Shown in pieces: positions 1-13,000 of a stretch of 64,000 nt of DNA. The notes under the pieces are model-generated. The model saw only the letters and a program-made list of their open reading frames with translations. It was not told where the DNA came from and searched no databases. How positions within the stretch are numbered: the stretch's first letter is position 1; every line of letters starts with the position of its first letter. Both the position numbers and the translations under genes were made by a program. Source of the stretch: Anaeramoeba flamelloides (taxonomy: Eukaryota; Metamonada; Anaeramoebidae); NCBI GenBank assembly GCA_027625915.1, contig JANTQA010000070.1, positions 8,313,001 to 8,377,000 of the forward strand, given 5' to 3'.

Positions 1-80
1 CTTTCTTTTGCTTTTTAAAATCTTTTTTTTCTAAAACAACAAACATTCTTTTTCTAAAAACCCAAAATTACAAAAAACAG

Positions 81-210
81 CTCAATTGTTTTTTCACACT
101 CACAAACAATTTTCAAATGCCCAAAATGCCAAACTGTTCTTGCAAGACCATCTGGTGGTAAGGCTACAATTTCACCAAAATGTAGATTTAGAAAGAAAAT
201 TAATGACTAA
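81..210 (+). CDS. RPS27: Ribosomal protein eS27, C-terminal exon (5' part outside window)
   Basis: This exon encodes the last 42 residues of the small-subunit zinc-ribbon protein eS27, part of the 40S ribosome. The sequence shows VFSHSQT, then CPKCQTVLARPSGGKA, then a basic end CRFRKKIND and a TAA stop. This matches the order in known eS27 proteins (VFSHAQT, C-x2-C, TVLCQPTGGKA, CSFRRKQH). CPKC is the second zinc-binding cysteine pair; the first pair must lie in an upstream exon beyond the window edge. The exon starts after a pyrimidine-rich stretch and the acceptor ending at 80 (AACAG), entering with one base of a split codon. An overlapping frame that opens near base 86 is a shadow. I am confident of the family; only the exon boundary is inferred. 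Confidence 0.9.
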
Positions 211-644
211 AATAACCAAAAGAAAAAAAAAAATAATACCTTTTTTTCTAATTTTTTGTGATTTCAATCTGATAAATGTCTATCAGTTCCGTTTTTCACA
301 GACGATTTTTTTTTAGATCAAAATAAAAAGCATACATTTGGTTAAAAATTTGTTTTTTTATTTTCTTTATTTTATTTTTTTTTTTTGTCTTTTTTGAAAA
401 CAAACTTTCTTGAAAAAAACTAAAAACTAAAAACTTTCATTCGCCATCTGAAACAAACCTACACAAAAGATATTTGCAAGTCCACAAGAATCCCATTTTT
501 TTTATCAGACCAACTTTCGAAAACAAACGTTCAAGGAAACGGAATTGTCTTTTTCCAAAAAAAGAGCAGTTTATTGAAAAGCAAATTCTTTTTATTTCTG
601 AGTGCTCTCTTTTTTTTCTTTTTTTTACTTTTTTTTTTGATTTT

Positions 645-780
645 TCATTTTTTTCATTATCTTGTTTTTCACAAAACAAATTTGTTTTGTGCATTATACA
701 AGAATTAATGCATCCTCTTTTGACGGTCGGATCAAAACTTTCTTTCAGGCTCAAGAAGTCTGTCACTAATACCCCATAGA
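645..780 (+). other. Unassigned segment with an initiator-like box and a 23-codon ORF
   Basis: TCATTTTTTT at 645-654 lies 62 nt before an ATG at 708, which opens 23 codons (starting MHPLLTVGSK) ending in TAG. The sequence at 700-800 is richer in G and C than its flanks. On the opposite strand a longer open frame covers 437-793, but the two frames cannot both be real. I do not recognise either product. It may be a short coding exon, a non-coding RNA or chance. Confidence 0.2.
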
Positions 781-1130
781 TTTGGTCCAACATATACGGG
801 AGGAAAATTTAAACCATAGAATTCAAAATACCCTTAATTATTAATTAATTTTGGGACTTAAATTCTGTGGGATATTACTATTTTTAAAATTTTAATTGCT
901 TTTTTTTATTCATTTGGCTTCTTTTTTTGTTTGTTTTTAGAGTTTTATTCCGAAAAATAATGACTGTGTATTCTAAAATTTGTCGTGTAATAGAAGATTT
1001 TGATTTTTATGCAAGTTTGTTTGAGTTTATTTTTCAATTGGATAATTAACTAGAGAAAAAATTAATTTTATTTGGTTTTCGATTTTATTCTTGACTATTA
1101 GCCAAAATAATTTGATAATAGTACTACACA

Positions 1131-1497
1131 AGAGTAAATATGAAATGCTGTAAAAAATCTAGTTTTTACATTTTTAGAGATAAATAAAAATTTTGATGCA
1201 TTTACCCCAATTTTAGTAATAATAAAAGATATCTATGTTTTCATTTTTGGGATAAAATGGATTTTAAATAAAAAATTGTTTGGTAAATACCTATACATTG
1301 CTTGAAAAATGATTTTTTGTTTTTAAATTAAAACATTGGTATTCACGAAACGGTTTGTTGATTAAAAATATTAGTAGTCTATCAAGATAATCAGAATTTA
1401 TATTTACTATTCCCCTATTGTGGGTAAATGCATCAAAATTTTTATTTATCTCTAAAAATGTAAAAACTAGATTTTTTACAACATTTATATTTACTCT
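1131..1497. mobile_element. Foldback (MITE-like) element with 77-nt arms
   Basis: The left arm (1131-1207) and right arm (1422-1497) are reverse complements with only a few differences, around a 214-nt AT-rich loop. The outer ends read AGAGTAAATAT. There is no ORF. High arm identity suggests a fairly recent non-autonomous DNA element or a long hairpin. I see no clear target-site duplication. Confidence 0.7.
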
Positions 1498-1829
1498 AGT
1501 TTACTGATAAATTCATATAAATATCTGAAAAAATTTTTAATTTGTTTCCCATTTTACAAATTTTTTTACACATGCTTGGAATAAAGCATTCCGTTGTTAT
1601 AAATGTTAAGAATTTTTGAAAAATTAGGTTTAATTCAAAAGATTTTTTATCACGAATAGCTGGATTATTTGAGTTAATTTAATACAAAAATAAAAATTGA
1701 ATTAAAAATTTTCTTGAATAAATGTGAATTTAACAGTATTTTAAATTAATACCAAAATCTATCTGGAAGCAAATGACTTGATTTTTATATTTCAATTTCA
1801 AACAATAGGTTTTTACGAAATTATTTTTG

Positions 1830-2010
1830 TAAAATTCTTATGATATAGGAAGTAATTTTTAATCTAAAATTTAACAAACAAAAGTTTTTCAATAAAGAAT
1901 TAAATCTAATCTCATGTAAAGAAGAAGTAATTATATCAAATTTTATATATCAGAACAAGAAATACCTGATTTTTTTCTTTTTTTCTTGATAAATTTTTTT
2001 GAATTTTGTT
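1830..2010 (+). repeat. Dispersed repeat, copy 1 (second copy near 61140-61320)
   Basis: Both copies share, in the same order, TTCTTATGA-ATAGGAAGTAAT, a run of about 45 A/T-rich bases ending in AAAAAGTTTTT, then AGAGCAAGAAATA or its variant AGAACAAGAAATA and a T-rich tract with TTTTTCTTGAT. They are diverged, so this is an old dispersed family of unknown type. Confidence 0.45.
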
Positions 2011-2355
2011 TATTTCCATTTTGTTAATTGTTATGAATATCTCACTTAAAAATTATACCCCACCCCCGTATTTATTAAAGTATCAATGTATTTGGGTTTT
2101 GAAATCATTTGATAGATTCAATTTCGAATAAACCGTGCTATTTGATATTTGGTAAAATGTACTTCTTCCCTTAAAGATTTATATACATATTATGAATTCA
2201 TCAGTCAACTCAAAAGATTGTTTCTTAAACCACCAAAACACAATATTTTGTTTCTTAAAGAATAAGAGTCACTCACACTTCCGAAATTGAGAATTAAAAT
2301 AAAATAGAATTGGGAGAGTATGATTTAGAAAAATTGAATGTTTCCAAATTGATAA

Positions 2356-2365
2356 TCATTTTTTT
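2356..2365 (+). promoter_or_regulatory. Initiator-like TCATTTTTTT box of the G-alpha gene
   Basis: The C of this box lies 44 nt before the ATG at 2401. The same box occurs at a similar distance before most other genes in this window, so it probably marks the transcription start (inference). Confidence 0.55.
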
Positions 2366-2400
2366 GCATAATTTATTTCCCAAATTATAAATAATATAAA

Positions 2401-5400
2401 ATGGGTAACCCCTTCCGCTCTTCTTCGAAACTTATTTTTTATAATAACAAACATCAAAATAATTTGTATTTCTTGATTGTTTTTGAAAAACTAACAAACA
2501 AAAGGAAACAAAAAAACAAAACAAAGAAAAAAAAAACTTGAAAGAGATCGTGAAATTAATAACGAACTTGAACAAGAAAAAGAAGACATGGAACAAGAAA
2601 TTAAATTACTCGTTTTAGGTAAGGATGCCTTTAATTGTTTTTCCTTTTAGTGAACAAATAAATTAACTATTTTTGTCTTGTTCTACAAAAAAAAACAATA
2701 AAATACCTTTGTTATCTTTTTTGTGAAATTTTTTTTAACCAAACTTGAATCTTGAACCACTTTTCCAAATGAAAAAGGGACTGGCGACTCAGGAAAAACA
2801 ACTTTTATCAAGCAAATCCAGATCCTTTACAAAGAAGGATTTACTGAGAACGATCGAAAATTATACAGAAACGTGATCCGAAATAATCTACTGTCTCACG
2901 CCAAAATTCTTGTAAATGCATGTAGAAATTTGGACATACCCCTTGAGTCTTCAAACGAGGTAAGCTTTTTTTTTTTTTTTCCAAAAAATATTTCAGAACG
3001 AGTTTCTTTTTTTATTTTTTCGTTTTTCTTTGCAAAAAAATAAAATAAAATTAAACAAAACAACAAAAAACAAATTTCATCATAATTTAATTTGAATTTA
3101 ATCCTCAAAATTTCACTCTTCTTAAATTTTAATAACCCCCGTTTGGCTTTGTTATTGTGTTAACTCTTGGTTGATATTTTTCATCAAAGTTACAAAATAG
3201 AAATTTTTTGAGTAAATCCAATGAGCAAAATTTAAATTTAACAAATAAATTCAAAAAATGTCAGTAAATTTTGGGTTCAATTCCCATTTTTTACAATAAA
3301 GAAAACTGTTGTTTCAAAGCATTTCTTGTAAAAAAGTTCATTACAAAGGCCAACGAAATTTACAATGTTTCTTTGAATTTAAACGAATCAAATTCTTTCT
3401 ACAAAGCAAGTTAAAAAAAATTCACAAAATGGAAAATTGAAATAAAAAAATTTTTAAACATTTATTGCAATTTACCAGTATCTCAAAAGTTCAATAAGGA
3501 GTGTTTAATTAAATTTCCAAAATTTTCATTTTATTTTGTGAAGATCTCAGATTTTTTCACCTCAAAACGAGAAAAATATTTGGGAACTTTAAGGATGTAC
3601 GTTCTAAATGAATTCTTCAGATAAATTGGCCATTTTCACCAGAAGGTGACTAATTCTAAATTGGCCATATTCTCGCAAAAAAGGTTATCAACAGCACACC
3701 ACATAATCTAATAGCATTGTATTTCATAAGGACAAAATTATCTCTCTTTTTAAAAGCATTTTTTTTTTTTAACTGTAAATTTTATTTTAAAAGTTAAATA
3801 ATGACCAAATTCGAAAAAACAAATGAAAGATCTCAATTTTCATTATTGTTATTCGTTGTTGGAAATTTCAACCAAAGAGTTTAAGAAACCGAATTAAAGA
3901 GATACACCTTCAACTTCATGAAGACTTTACAAATCAATTCCAAAAAAATTTACAATAAAATGCAATTTACTAAATCCACAAAAAGATATATGTACAAAAT
4001 AATACATTTTTTGTTTTCATTGTTAAATGATTTTTTATCATATTTAAACCAACTTTTTGTGAAAATTCAGTGTTCCAATACGTACTTTTATTATTTTCTT
4101 GTTGTTTTAAATTTATTTGAAATATTCCTTAAGCTTTTTGAATGAAAAAAAAATGAAATTCCCTTTTTTTCAAATTATAAAATTGTTGTACTCTTTCTAA
4201 TTTATTCTTGAATTTTATCCATTTATTTTTTGCACCAAGTACAACAATTCATGTTAAAACATGGATTAAATGATCATTTTATGAGAATTGTCCCGATTCA
4301 AAATCGGCATCTTCTTTTACAAATGGCCGATTGGAATTTAAATAATAACAATTAATCAGATCAATGCAAAAAGGTGGGTTAAAGATTTAGGTTCGAAAAG
4401 AATTCTCGCAAAAAAGGTCATTATAAATGCTATCCTTTCATCTTGTTTAAGATAATTACAACCTTTTATTGGAAGATTAAAATAAATTATCTTTTGCAAA
4501 AAATGATTTTATTTGTGTTTTTTTGATTTTTATTTTTTGTTTTACTTTAAAACATCACTTGCCAGGCCCTTAAAAATACACCTAAGAAGACATTTCTTCC
4601 TATTAGTTTTTCATTTAACCCAGTTATTAGTCTTAAAATTACTAACAACTTGGTAAAATTTAATTATTTATCCATAAATCTATACTACTCTTCATTGTTA
4701 CGCTGTTGAAAGTTGCTATTTTTTATAGAACAAAAAATAAAATCCAAAAAAAAATGGTGAAAAACGATATTTTTACAAAAAATATTATTTTAATATCTTG
4801 ATAAAAGATCGTAAATGCCTTAGCCAAAATGAAAGAATAGCATTTTTAATGTATCTGAAGAATTCATTTAGAACGTCCACAACTTAAAGATTTTATATTT
4901 CTAAATTGGAAAATGAAAGTATGGCTTTTTTTGGGCACATAACCCAAAAAATCGATTTTTTTTTTCTATTGATAGATGATACCACACGTTCATTCAAATT
5001 ATAGGGGCTTATTTTTTATTTAAAAATGTTTTAAATTTCATTGAAATTTTGTTATTTTGCTATTTTAAACTTCTTTTAAATTATAAAAACCCTGAACAAA
5101 TTTTCATTCAAAAACGGATCAAGCCGGATAATAAAAAAACAAAAACTAACATATAAAAGGGCACTTGTTACTAAAAAAATCAAAATAATTCTTATTAACA
5201 AATAAAAGTTCTTAGCAACCACCCAAGATTCAGATATATCTCAGAGAACGGGTATCTACCCTCCCCAATTTTCAAAATTCTTGTCGCACTCTCAGAATAG
5301 AATTCGAACCTTTAAAAATTTTGAAAATCAGAGATGGTTTGATTCCTCACTATTTAAGGAATATCTGAAAATAAGGAGTTGTTTAGAATTTTTATTTTTT

Positions 5401-7043
5401 AATAAGAAAAAAAAAAAAATAGTGATTATCAGCAATATTAGAATTTTAATGACAAATTGATATATTAGTGCTTAATTTATCTTTTCATGAAGATGTAGAT
5501 TATCACCAATTTTTTGTCATTTTACTGATAATCTGAAATATTTCTGATAATATTAAAAACTCATAATTATTTACAAATTCCCAAAAATCAAAAAAAAAAA
5601 AGTTGTAATAAATTGAGAAAAATTTTTAGGTTTAATTAATTCTGAAAAACAATGACTTCAAAATTCAATAAACACTCCAAAACATTATGTAAAAAAGTTG
5701 TAGTAACCGGTACTTTATTATTTATGAATTTTAGTGAAAGTAAAAAAATTATCTCTGAAATTTTTGAGTTGGCAACAACATTTTGAGAAATAAGTGTTCA
5801 ATTTGAGAAAACTATTTTGATTAGTGAAATAATTAGAAATTCGTGATTTTCAGCCAAACCCCCGATAATCTTTTTGAATCTCTAAAAAAATATTTTCATG
5901 AATTTTCCTAATATATAGGAGTAAGGACTGTGTGGAATGGGAATAACATTGTTTTCGAGAAAAAATACATTTTTATTTGCTAATCAAACTTTTTTATCAA
6001 AAACAAAATAAAGTTTAAAACAAATTTTAAATAATATTAAAACAAATTTTACATAATATTAAAACAGTTTAAAATAATCTTTAAACAAAAAAAAACAAGT
6101 TTTAAGGGTCTAGTCATTTACCGCGAATTTGCTCCATACTCAAGGAGCGACTTGAAACTAGAAAAGGGTATTGTAAAATTTCCCTTCTTTTGATTGGAAA
6201 AAATTCAAATTCCATACAAAAAAAAATTTTGAGGATCTCATTGACAAAAAAATTCAAGAATAAAAAAAAAAAATTTTGATGGGAATTCATTGACAAAAAA
6301 TCAAAATTTAAAAAAAAAAGTTTTACAGCATTCTAAATTTCAAAAAAAATCAAAATTTTTAAAAAAAAAATTACTTGTTTCTTTTTTTAAATTTCCAAAG
6401 AGTTAAATTTCTTCAAAACAACTTGTTTTATTAAAGTACACAATCAATTTAATTCGATTTAATCTACTTTGTGATTATTTTTTAAGGCTCTATATTTAAA
6501 AGAGTAAAGATTTTGTATCCTTTTTGAGAAAAAAAAAACTCATTTGAGAATAGAAAAAAATGAAAAAAAAAATCTTCGAGATCACAACAAGTACTAAAGG
6601 GAGACCCTTCAAAACTAACATAGTTGTTTGCAAAATTATAATTCACAACCATTCTAAACACCATTTCAAAAATTTTGACTCACCTGAAATAATAAATTGA
6701 AAAAAAAAATTTATCCTTTCGTATTCAAGAACAATTAATAATTAAATTTGATTTGTAATTTACTTTTAAATCATTCAAAATATATAAAAACCTGACTTTT
6801 TATAAATTAAAAAAAAATAAAACTAAAAAAAAAAAGTTGTGAACAAAAATTTTTGAAATGAGCATTACCGATTTTTTATTACTGAACTTTCACTGAAAGA
6901 AGCTCAACAACAAGATTTTTTACTAATAATTAAATCCATTTTAAAAGACATTAAATCGTCGAAATTTTGTTAGTGATTATTTGTCTTTTCGAAGATCTTT
7001 TTTTTTTTCCATATGATCTTTTGCAAAAAAAAAAAGTATCAAA

Positions 7044-7081
<38 letters not shown>

Positions 7082-10000
7082 AAAAAAAAGAAAAAAAAAA
7101 AGAAAAAAAAAAAGAAAAACATCAAAACAAAAAGAAAAACAGCAAAACAAAAAGAAAAAGAAAAAGAAAAAGAAAACAAAAAAAAAGAAATCGAAAAAAA
7201 AGGAAAAAAAAAAACAAAAGAAAAACTAAAATTTGCAAAATTAGATAAAATGAATCTGATCGAAAAATTTGAAAATATTTTTTTGATAAGAATACTGGAA
7301 CAAACCCTCAAAATAACTTCCATTAACATTATAAAGAGAGCCAAAATTTTTGAAAAATAGTTTAATTGAAAATTGAATGTCGCTTTTTGACGCTTTTTTC
7401 TAAAAATTTCCTCTTTTTTGATTGTTGATTTTTGGAGATCGATCGCGCTTCACGTGTTGTTTGTTTTTGATTGATGTTAGGTCCTCATAAAAATTACTAA
7501 AAAGTTTTAATCCATTTCAGAAAATTATTTTTAACAGTAATTACTAAACCCTTAAAGAAATTTTTTTTTTTTGAGATTTAAATAAAAGAAAAAACTTAAT
7601 AATTTAAACGGAACGACTTTGTCTAATTGTTTTTTGAAAGTTTTTATTTATTTATTTTTTTGAGCTGGCATTGAATGAAGCTTTTTTAAAATTTTTTGAA
7701 ATTAACCAAAATAAGCAATTTTTAAATCACCTAATCTTCTGAAAAAAAAAGTTAGTAATTTAGAATCAAAGTTATTTGAAAATATGAAACAAACCCTATT
7801 TGCCATTCCACCAATATTATTTGCAATTTTTATTTCATTTTTTATATTATTAAAATTAATGAATATTCTGTATTAATATAATTACATACAAGACTTTTCT
7901 TTCTTTATTTTTTTTTGAATTTAAAATTCTTTAAACTTTAATATTTTATAAATCCATTCTTTATTTATATTTGATTTACAATTCAATTCCTTTGTTAAAA
8001 AATAATATACAACATCCCAATCTACCCATCTATTTATTTATCTTTATAAGGAAATTGCTGAGGAAATCATTGAAATTCCAGAAGTTAAAAATGGCAAAAT
8101 TGAAGTCGAACAATATGAAATGATTCAAGCTCTTTGGAGCGATAGTGCACTTAAACATGCATACGAAAGAAGATCAGAATTTCAATTACCAGACACTGCT
8201 GATTAGTAACTTTTTTTTCTTTTTCTTTTTCTTTTCTGAATTTATATTTCCAGAGTTGTTTATTTTGAGTATAATTACCACTTTTTAATTTAACTTGTGT
8301 GGAATTCTTGTCAAAGTTGTTGTTTTTAATTGATATTTTAATCGGAATTAATATTGATATAATATTTTTGACTGTGATCTGTTTTTTTTAATTACTTTCT
8401 GAACTAAAATTCAAAATTTTACACACATTTAAAACAGTTAAAAGAAACACAATCATACAATTTCATGAAAATTGTAAATAATTTTGAATTTTGTAAAAAT
8501 ATGAAAATCTTTTTTTTCATCTTTAAGTTTTTTGTTTTCATTTCATTTTTTGAATTACGTAACCTGTTTCGTTCGATCAATAAAATTTTCTGGATAATTG
8601 ATATTATGTTAAAGTTGAACACTTCAAAATAAAAGAACTCAAATAAAATTAGTTGATGATATCTAACTATTTGATCGATCAATAATTGCTAATATAATTT
8701 TTACAAAATTTAATAATGTATTTTTTTGTTTTGCTCATCTCCAAAATTTTTGGTACACCGATAATTTATACGTATTGATAATTATTTATTTTTAGTTTTG
8801 TGGGTATTGTGATTTGGAAATATTAGATATTTTGATGATATCTCTGCCTAATTCACGATAAACATACAAAAATCGCGATAATTATTTCTACCAAAACATG
8901 ATATTCTATAAAAATCGCGATATTCAATATTATCTCGATAATATAACAAATGGCGATATTCTATAAAATCGTGATAAATGTCAAAAAATTGCATGATTAA
9001 AAAGTAATCACGATATAATAGTTGATGGGTTTTAAGGCTAATTCAACAATATTTTTGCAAAGAAATATTTTTTGATCAAAAAACAGTTTATGAGAAAAAA
9101 AGTTATTCTTTGAAAAAACAACAAAAAAGATTCTTGATTCAATCAAGTATCATATCAAAGAGTTTAATTGTGATTTTCGTTTGATTTGGTTGACAAACCT
9201 ATCGATACTTTTAGATCAACAACAATAAGAACTACAGAGAAATAAATATTTTTTCAGTTAATCATGGTGTTGTAAATTGAGTTGAATAAAAGACCTTCTA
9301 AAACAACCAACCCTTTATACGTTCTTTAAAGAATGTGTTCTAGGGTTAAAACATTTCCAATATTCCCCAAAAGCTAAAAGGGGTAGGTTAACTCTTCAAA
9401 AGCTTTTACAACATATGCCAGATGATAACCAATTATTAAGATTTTTTATAAAATTGTTTGTCTTCTTGTTCTTTTTCTTCTTTGAGCATCTTTGTATTGG
9501 GCAGAAAACACAATTAGAGCTTAGAGGTTTTTGTTTGACCGATCACCAATAAGAAGGAAAATTATTCTTTATTCTTTTTGGCTATTTAAAATTGTGAATG
9601 TAGCAACTCCATTGTAAGAAAACACATCTATCTTATATTCAAGTATATTGTTGAAATGGGTAATTATTAGTTTGATCATAAAATTTGTTTGAGATTTGAT
9701 ATTTTGTTAAAAAAAAAAATGAAAAGAAAAAAATTTTGTGTTTCCACTATAAACCAAACTCATTACCTTTATAAAAGTTTTCTGTCTTTCAAAACTTTCA
9801 AACACTTGAAGACAGTACAAAAAACTTACAAACACTTTCAAACATTTATGAAAGGGGAAAGTGTTGTAAAAGTATCAAGACTTTGTAAAATTCAATTAGA
9901 GATTTTTTTAAGGTAATCTCAAAAAGATAATTTTTCATTTTTTCGCGATAATGTTGAATATCGCGATTTTATGATTTTTCGCGATAAAGTTGGACTAATC

Positions 10001-13000
10001 ACGATTTTTAATATTATCGCGATTTTATTGTTAATATCATGATAATATATGTTATCATCAAAACCTCTATTGACCCACCTTACTTTTATCTTGATTTCAG
10101 AAATTTTATTTCTTATTTGTATGAATAAAATTTTAAATTTAAAAAACACATTTTTGCAAAGAGAAAATTTTTAGTAAAAAATATTTTTGATATTTGTTGA
10201 GATTTTAAAATCACTTTTAAATTATTAAAAACCATTGATCTTTATATAAATATTGATCAGCTATTAATTTATATTCAAATAATTAATGTAAAAAAAAATC
10301 GGCGTTATTATTCCATAAATCACATAAGTCAATATAATATTCTTATTTTGGATTTTTTCTTCTCCTTCTCCTTCTTCTTCTTTAACCAAATTATATTGAA
10401 TCATTAATCTTTCCTTCCATTTTTATTTTTCTTTTATAAAATTATTCTAAATTTTCAAATTTTATTAAAATCAACATTTATTTCAATAATTTCTAACAAT
10501 AAAAACCTTAAACATACAAACATAGCTATTTGGATGAAATAGAAAGAATTATGGATGATGAATTTACTCCAAATACAAGAGATATTTTAAATTGTAGAAT
10601 TGCAACTTCAGGAGTTAGATTATTAAATTTTAATATTGATGGCATTCCTTGGAGGTATAAATTTTAATTCATTATATTCTAATATTTTATATTTAATCAT
10701 CATTTTTATATCCTATTTAATTTTTCTCTAAGCTATTTTCTTAAAAGAGTGGAAAACTCATTTCAAAACATCTTTTTTAAACTTAATTTTAATATCACGA
10801 TTTAACTACACAACATTACTATTCATCATTTATTGATTCTTAATAATAATCCAAGTTGTTTGTACAGAAGCAATTACATAAATATAATATTTTAAACTTT
10901 CTGATCTCAATTATATATGATATTTTTTTTAAGCGTGAAAATTGGTGGTGTATTATTTTTTTTTATTTTTGATCTTAAAAAATTGTTTTCCAAAGAGATT
11001 TAATATCAACAAAATTTCCAATAGAAGGGACAAATTATCGCAGTATTTGATTGTTTAAAAAATCCTTTAGATCCTTATCATTTTTCCTATTTTTTATTGA
11101 AATTTTATCTTGCTTTGTTTTATGTAAAAAAAGATTGATTTTTTTTATTTCATTTTTTGGAAATATTTTGATGAATCTATTTTGAAATATATCCAATTTA
11201 CACTAATTTAATCAGTTTTAATATTACCCTGGATTTTATATACCTTATCTACCAGGAATTGACTATCTACAATTTTAAAAATTTTGGAATGTTTAAATTC
11301 TACTCTGTGAGTGTGACAAAATTTTGAAAAGTGTCAAAGGTTGATTTCTGGCAGATAACGGATACACGTTAATAGTGAAAAGTTAATATTGATAGTTGAA
11401 AAAAATTTTCTAATTTAGATTTTAATAGCAAAAATTTGAACGTTTTTCAAAAATGAAACAGAAAATAACAAAGAAAAATTAAAAAAAAAATATAACCACT
11501 TTTTCATTTCTCATGAAAATTACAAAAAATCCCTTTTTTAAAATTCTATTTAGAAAAAACCTTTTCTTTCAAATACGGAAAACTAGAAAACAACAGTAAA
11601 AAATATTTAACCTTTCATTTTTTTTAATAAATAATTTTATTTTTTGTTTTGTTGTTTTGTCGACAAAGGAAATGAAAAGAAAAAATAAAATAACTTTTTT
11701 TATATAAATAATCACAAAACTATATATAAAAATAAATAAATAGCAAAAAAGATCAAGTTTGAAATGAGTCAATTGTTAATTTTGGTATAAAAAACTGTTT
11801 TTATGGGGAAATTTTTACATGAGAAAAAAAAAATAAACTTTATTTCAGTCAAATTGTGTAAAAATAATTTTCCTATAACAATTGTTATTTATCAATAACT
11901 TTTGAAGAATAAATAAATAAGATAAGTAGAATAAAACCCATCAGAGAATAGTTGATATTCGTAGGAAGTAAATCTAATCAATCTCTATATATTTTCTTGT
12001 CAATTGAAAAACTAAAATTCTTCGATAACCGATTGAAAAAAAACAACAATTTTCATTTTGATCTTCAATTGAAGATCAAATAAAATTCTAATAGAAATAA
12101 ATATGATTTTTCTACAATCATTTCCACATTTTCAAGAACATTAGAACCACATTTTGCTTTTTGCCTTTTTTTCTATTTTCTTTTGATAGGCAATTCTTTT
12201 TCCATAAATTTTTATTCCAAGATCTATTGTCTCTAATCGAATACGTGTGAAGAAATGATTTTTGATTTTGAAATTTGTAAAAATTAATTTTTTCTTCTAA
12301 TCTCGATTCAAATCCCTTTAAACACATGTAATTCATACATTGCGACCGGACTCATTTGACTGGAAAATAGTTTATTTATTTATTATTTGTGAATAAATTA
12401 AATTTTGAAAATTATAAATAGAAAAAATCATAAAAACTCGATTGAAACCCAAATTATCAAATTTATTTGACCAACAAAAAAAAATTACAAAAATATTCAT
12501 ATATAAACCATCTTGGAACAAAAGATATAATTACTTTTCTAATCAACCAAAAATATTTATTTTTCTATTATTAAATTTACTTTATTTTTTTATTTTGTTT
12601 TTAATAGGGTTGTTGATGTTGGTGGGCAAAGATCCGAACGTAGAAAATGGATTCATCAATTTGATAATGTTACAACTTTAATTTATGTAATAATTTTGAT
12701 AAATGCTAATTTAGATTTCCAATATTTATCATTTATTTGGTTTTCTCTTCATTCATTCCTAAATTCATCCATCCATTCTTTCTTTCTTTCTTTTATTGTC
12801 TTTCTTTCTTTCTTTCTTTCTTGTCTTTCACCCCTTTATTATTTTTAAAGGTTGTTGCCATAAGTGAATATAATCAAAAACTATATGAGAAAGATGGAAT
12901 TAATAGATTAGATGAGAGTTTAGTATTATTCACAAAAACAATCAATAACAAATTTTTTAAAAAAAAAAATTGTGTAATATTATTTAACAAATATGATTTA

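Larger units (their letters stand above)
211..2400. other. Intergenic region between eS27 and G-alpha
   Basis: It is AT-rich and holds no gene I can identify. Homopolymer T tracts fill about 340-400 and 600-650. The block 430-800 is less AT-rich than its surroundings and is open in more than one frame, but matches nothing I recognise. A foldback element lies at 1131-1497. Stretches around 1830-2010 resemble, in the same orientation, sequence near 61140-61320. The G-alpha promoter box is at the right end. Confidence 0.6.
2960..8050. other. 5.1-kb intron of the G-alpha gene, filled with repeats
   Basis: The donor is GTAAGC and the acceptor TTATAAG. The intron interrupts the helical domain. It holds an inverted-repeat element at about 3580-4897, an older repeat shared with 11250-11360, and a purine-rich element at about 6660-7365. 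The Lys-rich open frames at 6967-7360 are translations of the (A)n/(GA) tract in that element, not genes. I found no coding exon within the intron. Confidence 0.8.

Noticed and set aside
437-793. 118-codon minus-strand frame as a protein gene
   Set aside because: No family resemblance, an internal Lys-rich stretch from a T-tract, no initiator-like box before its ATG, and a competing plus-strand frame. It is kept only as an unassigned region.
6967-7360. Lys-rich open frames of 93-115 codons
   Set aside because: They are translations of an A/GA homopolymer-like tract inside a repeat; the complementary frame gives a Phe run, and the second copy at 31732 shows the tract is part of the element.
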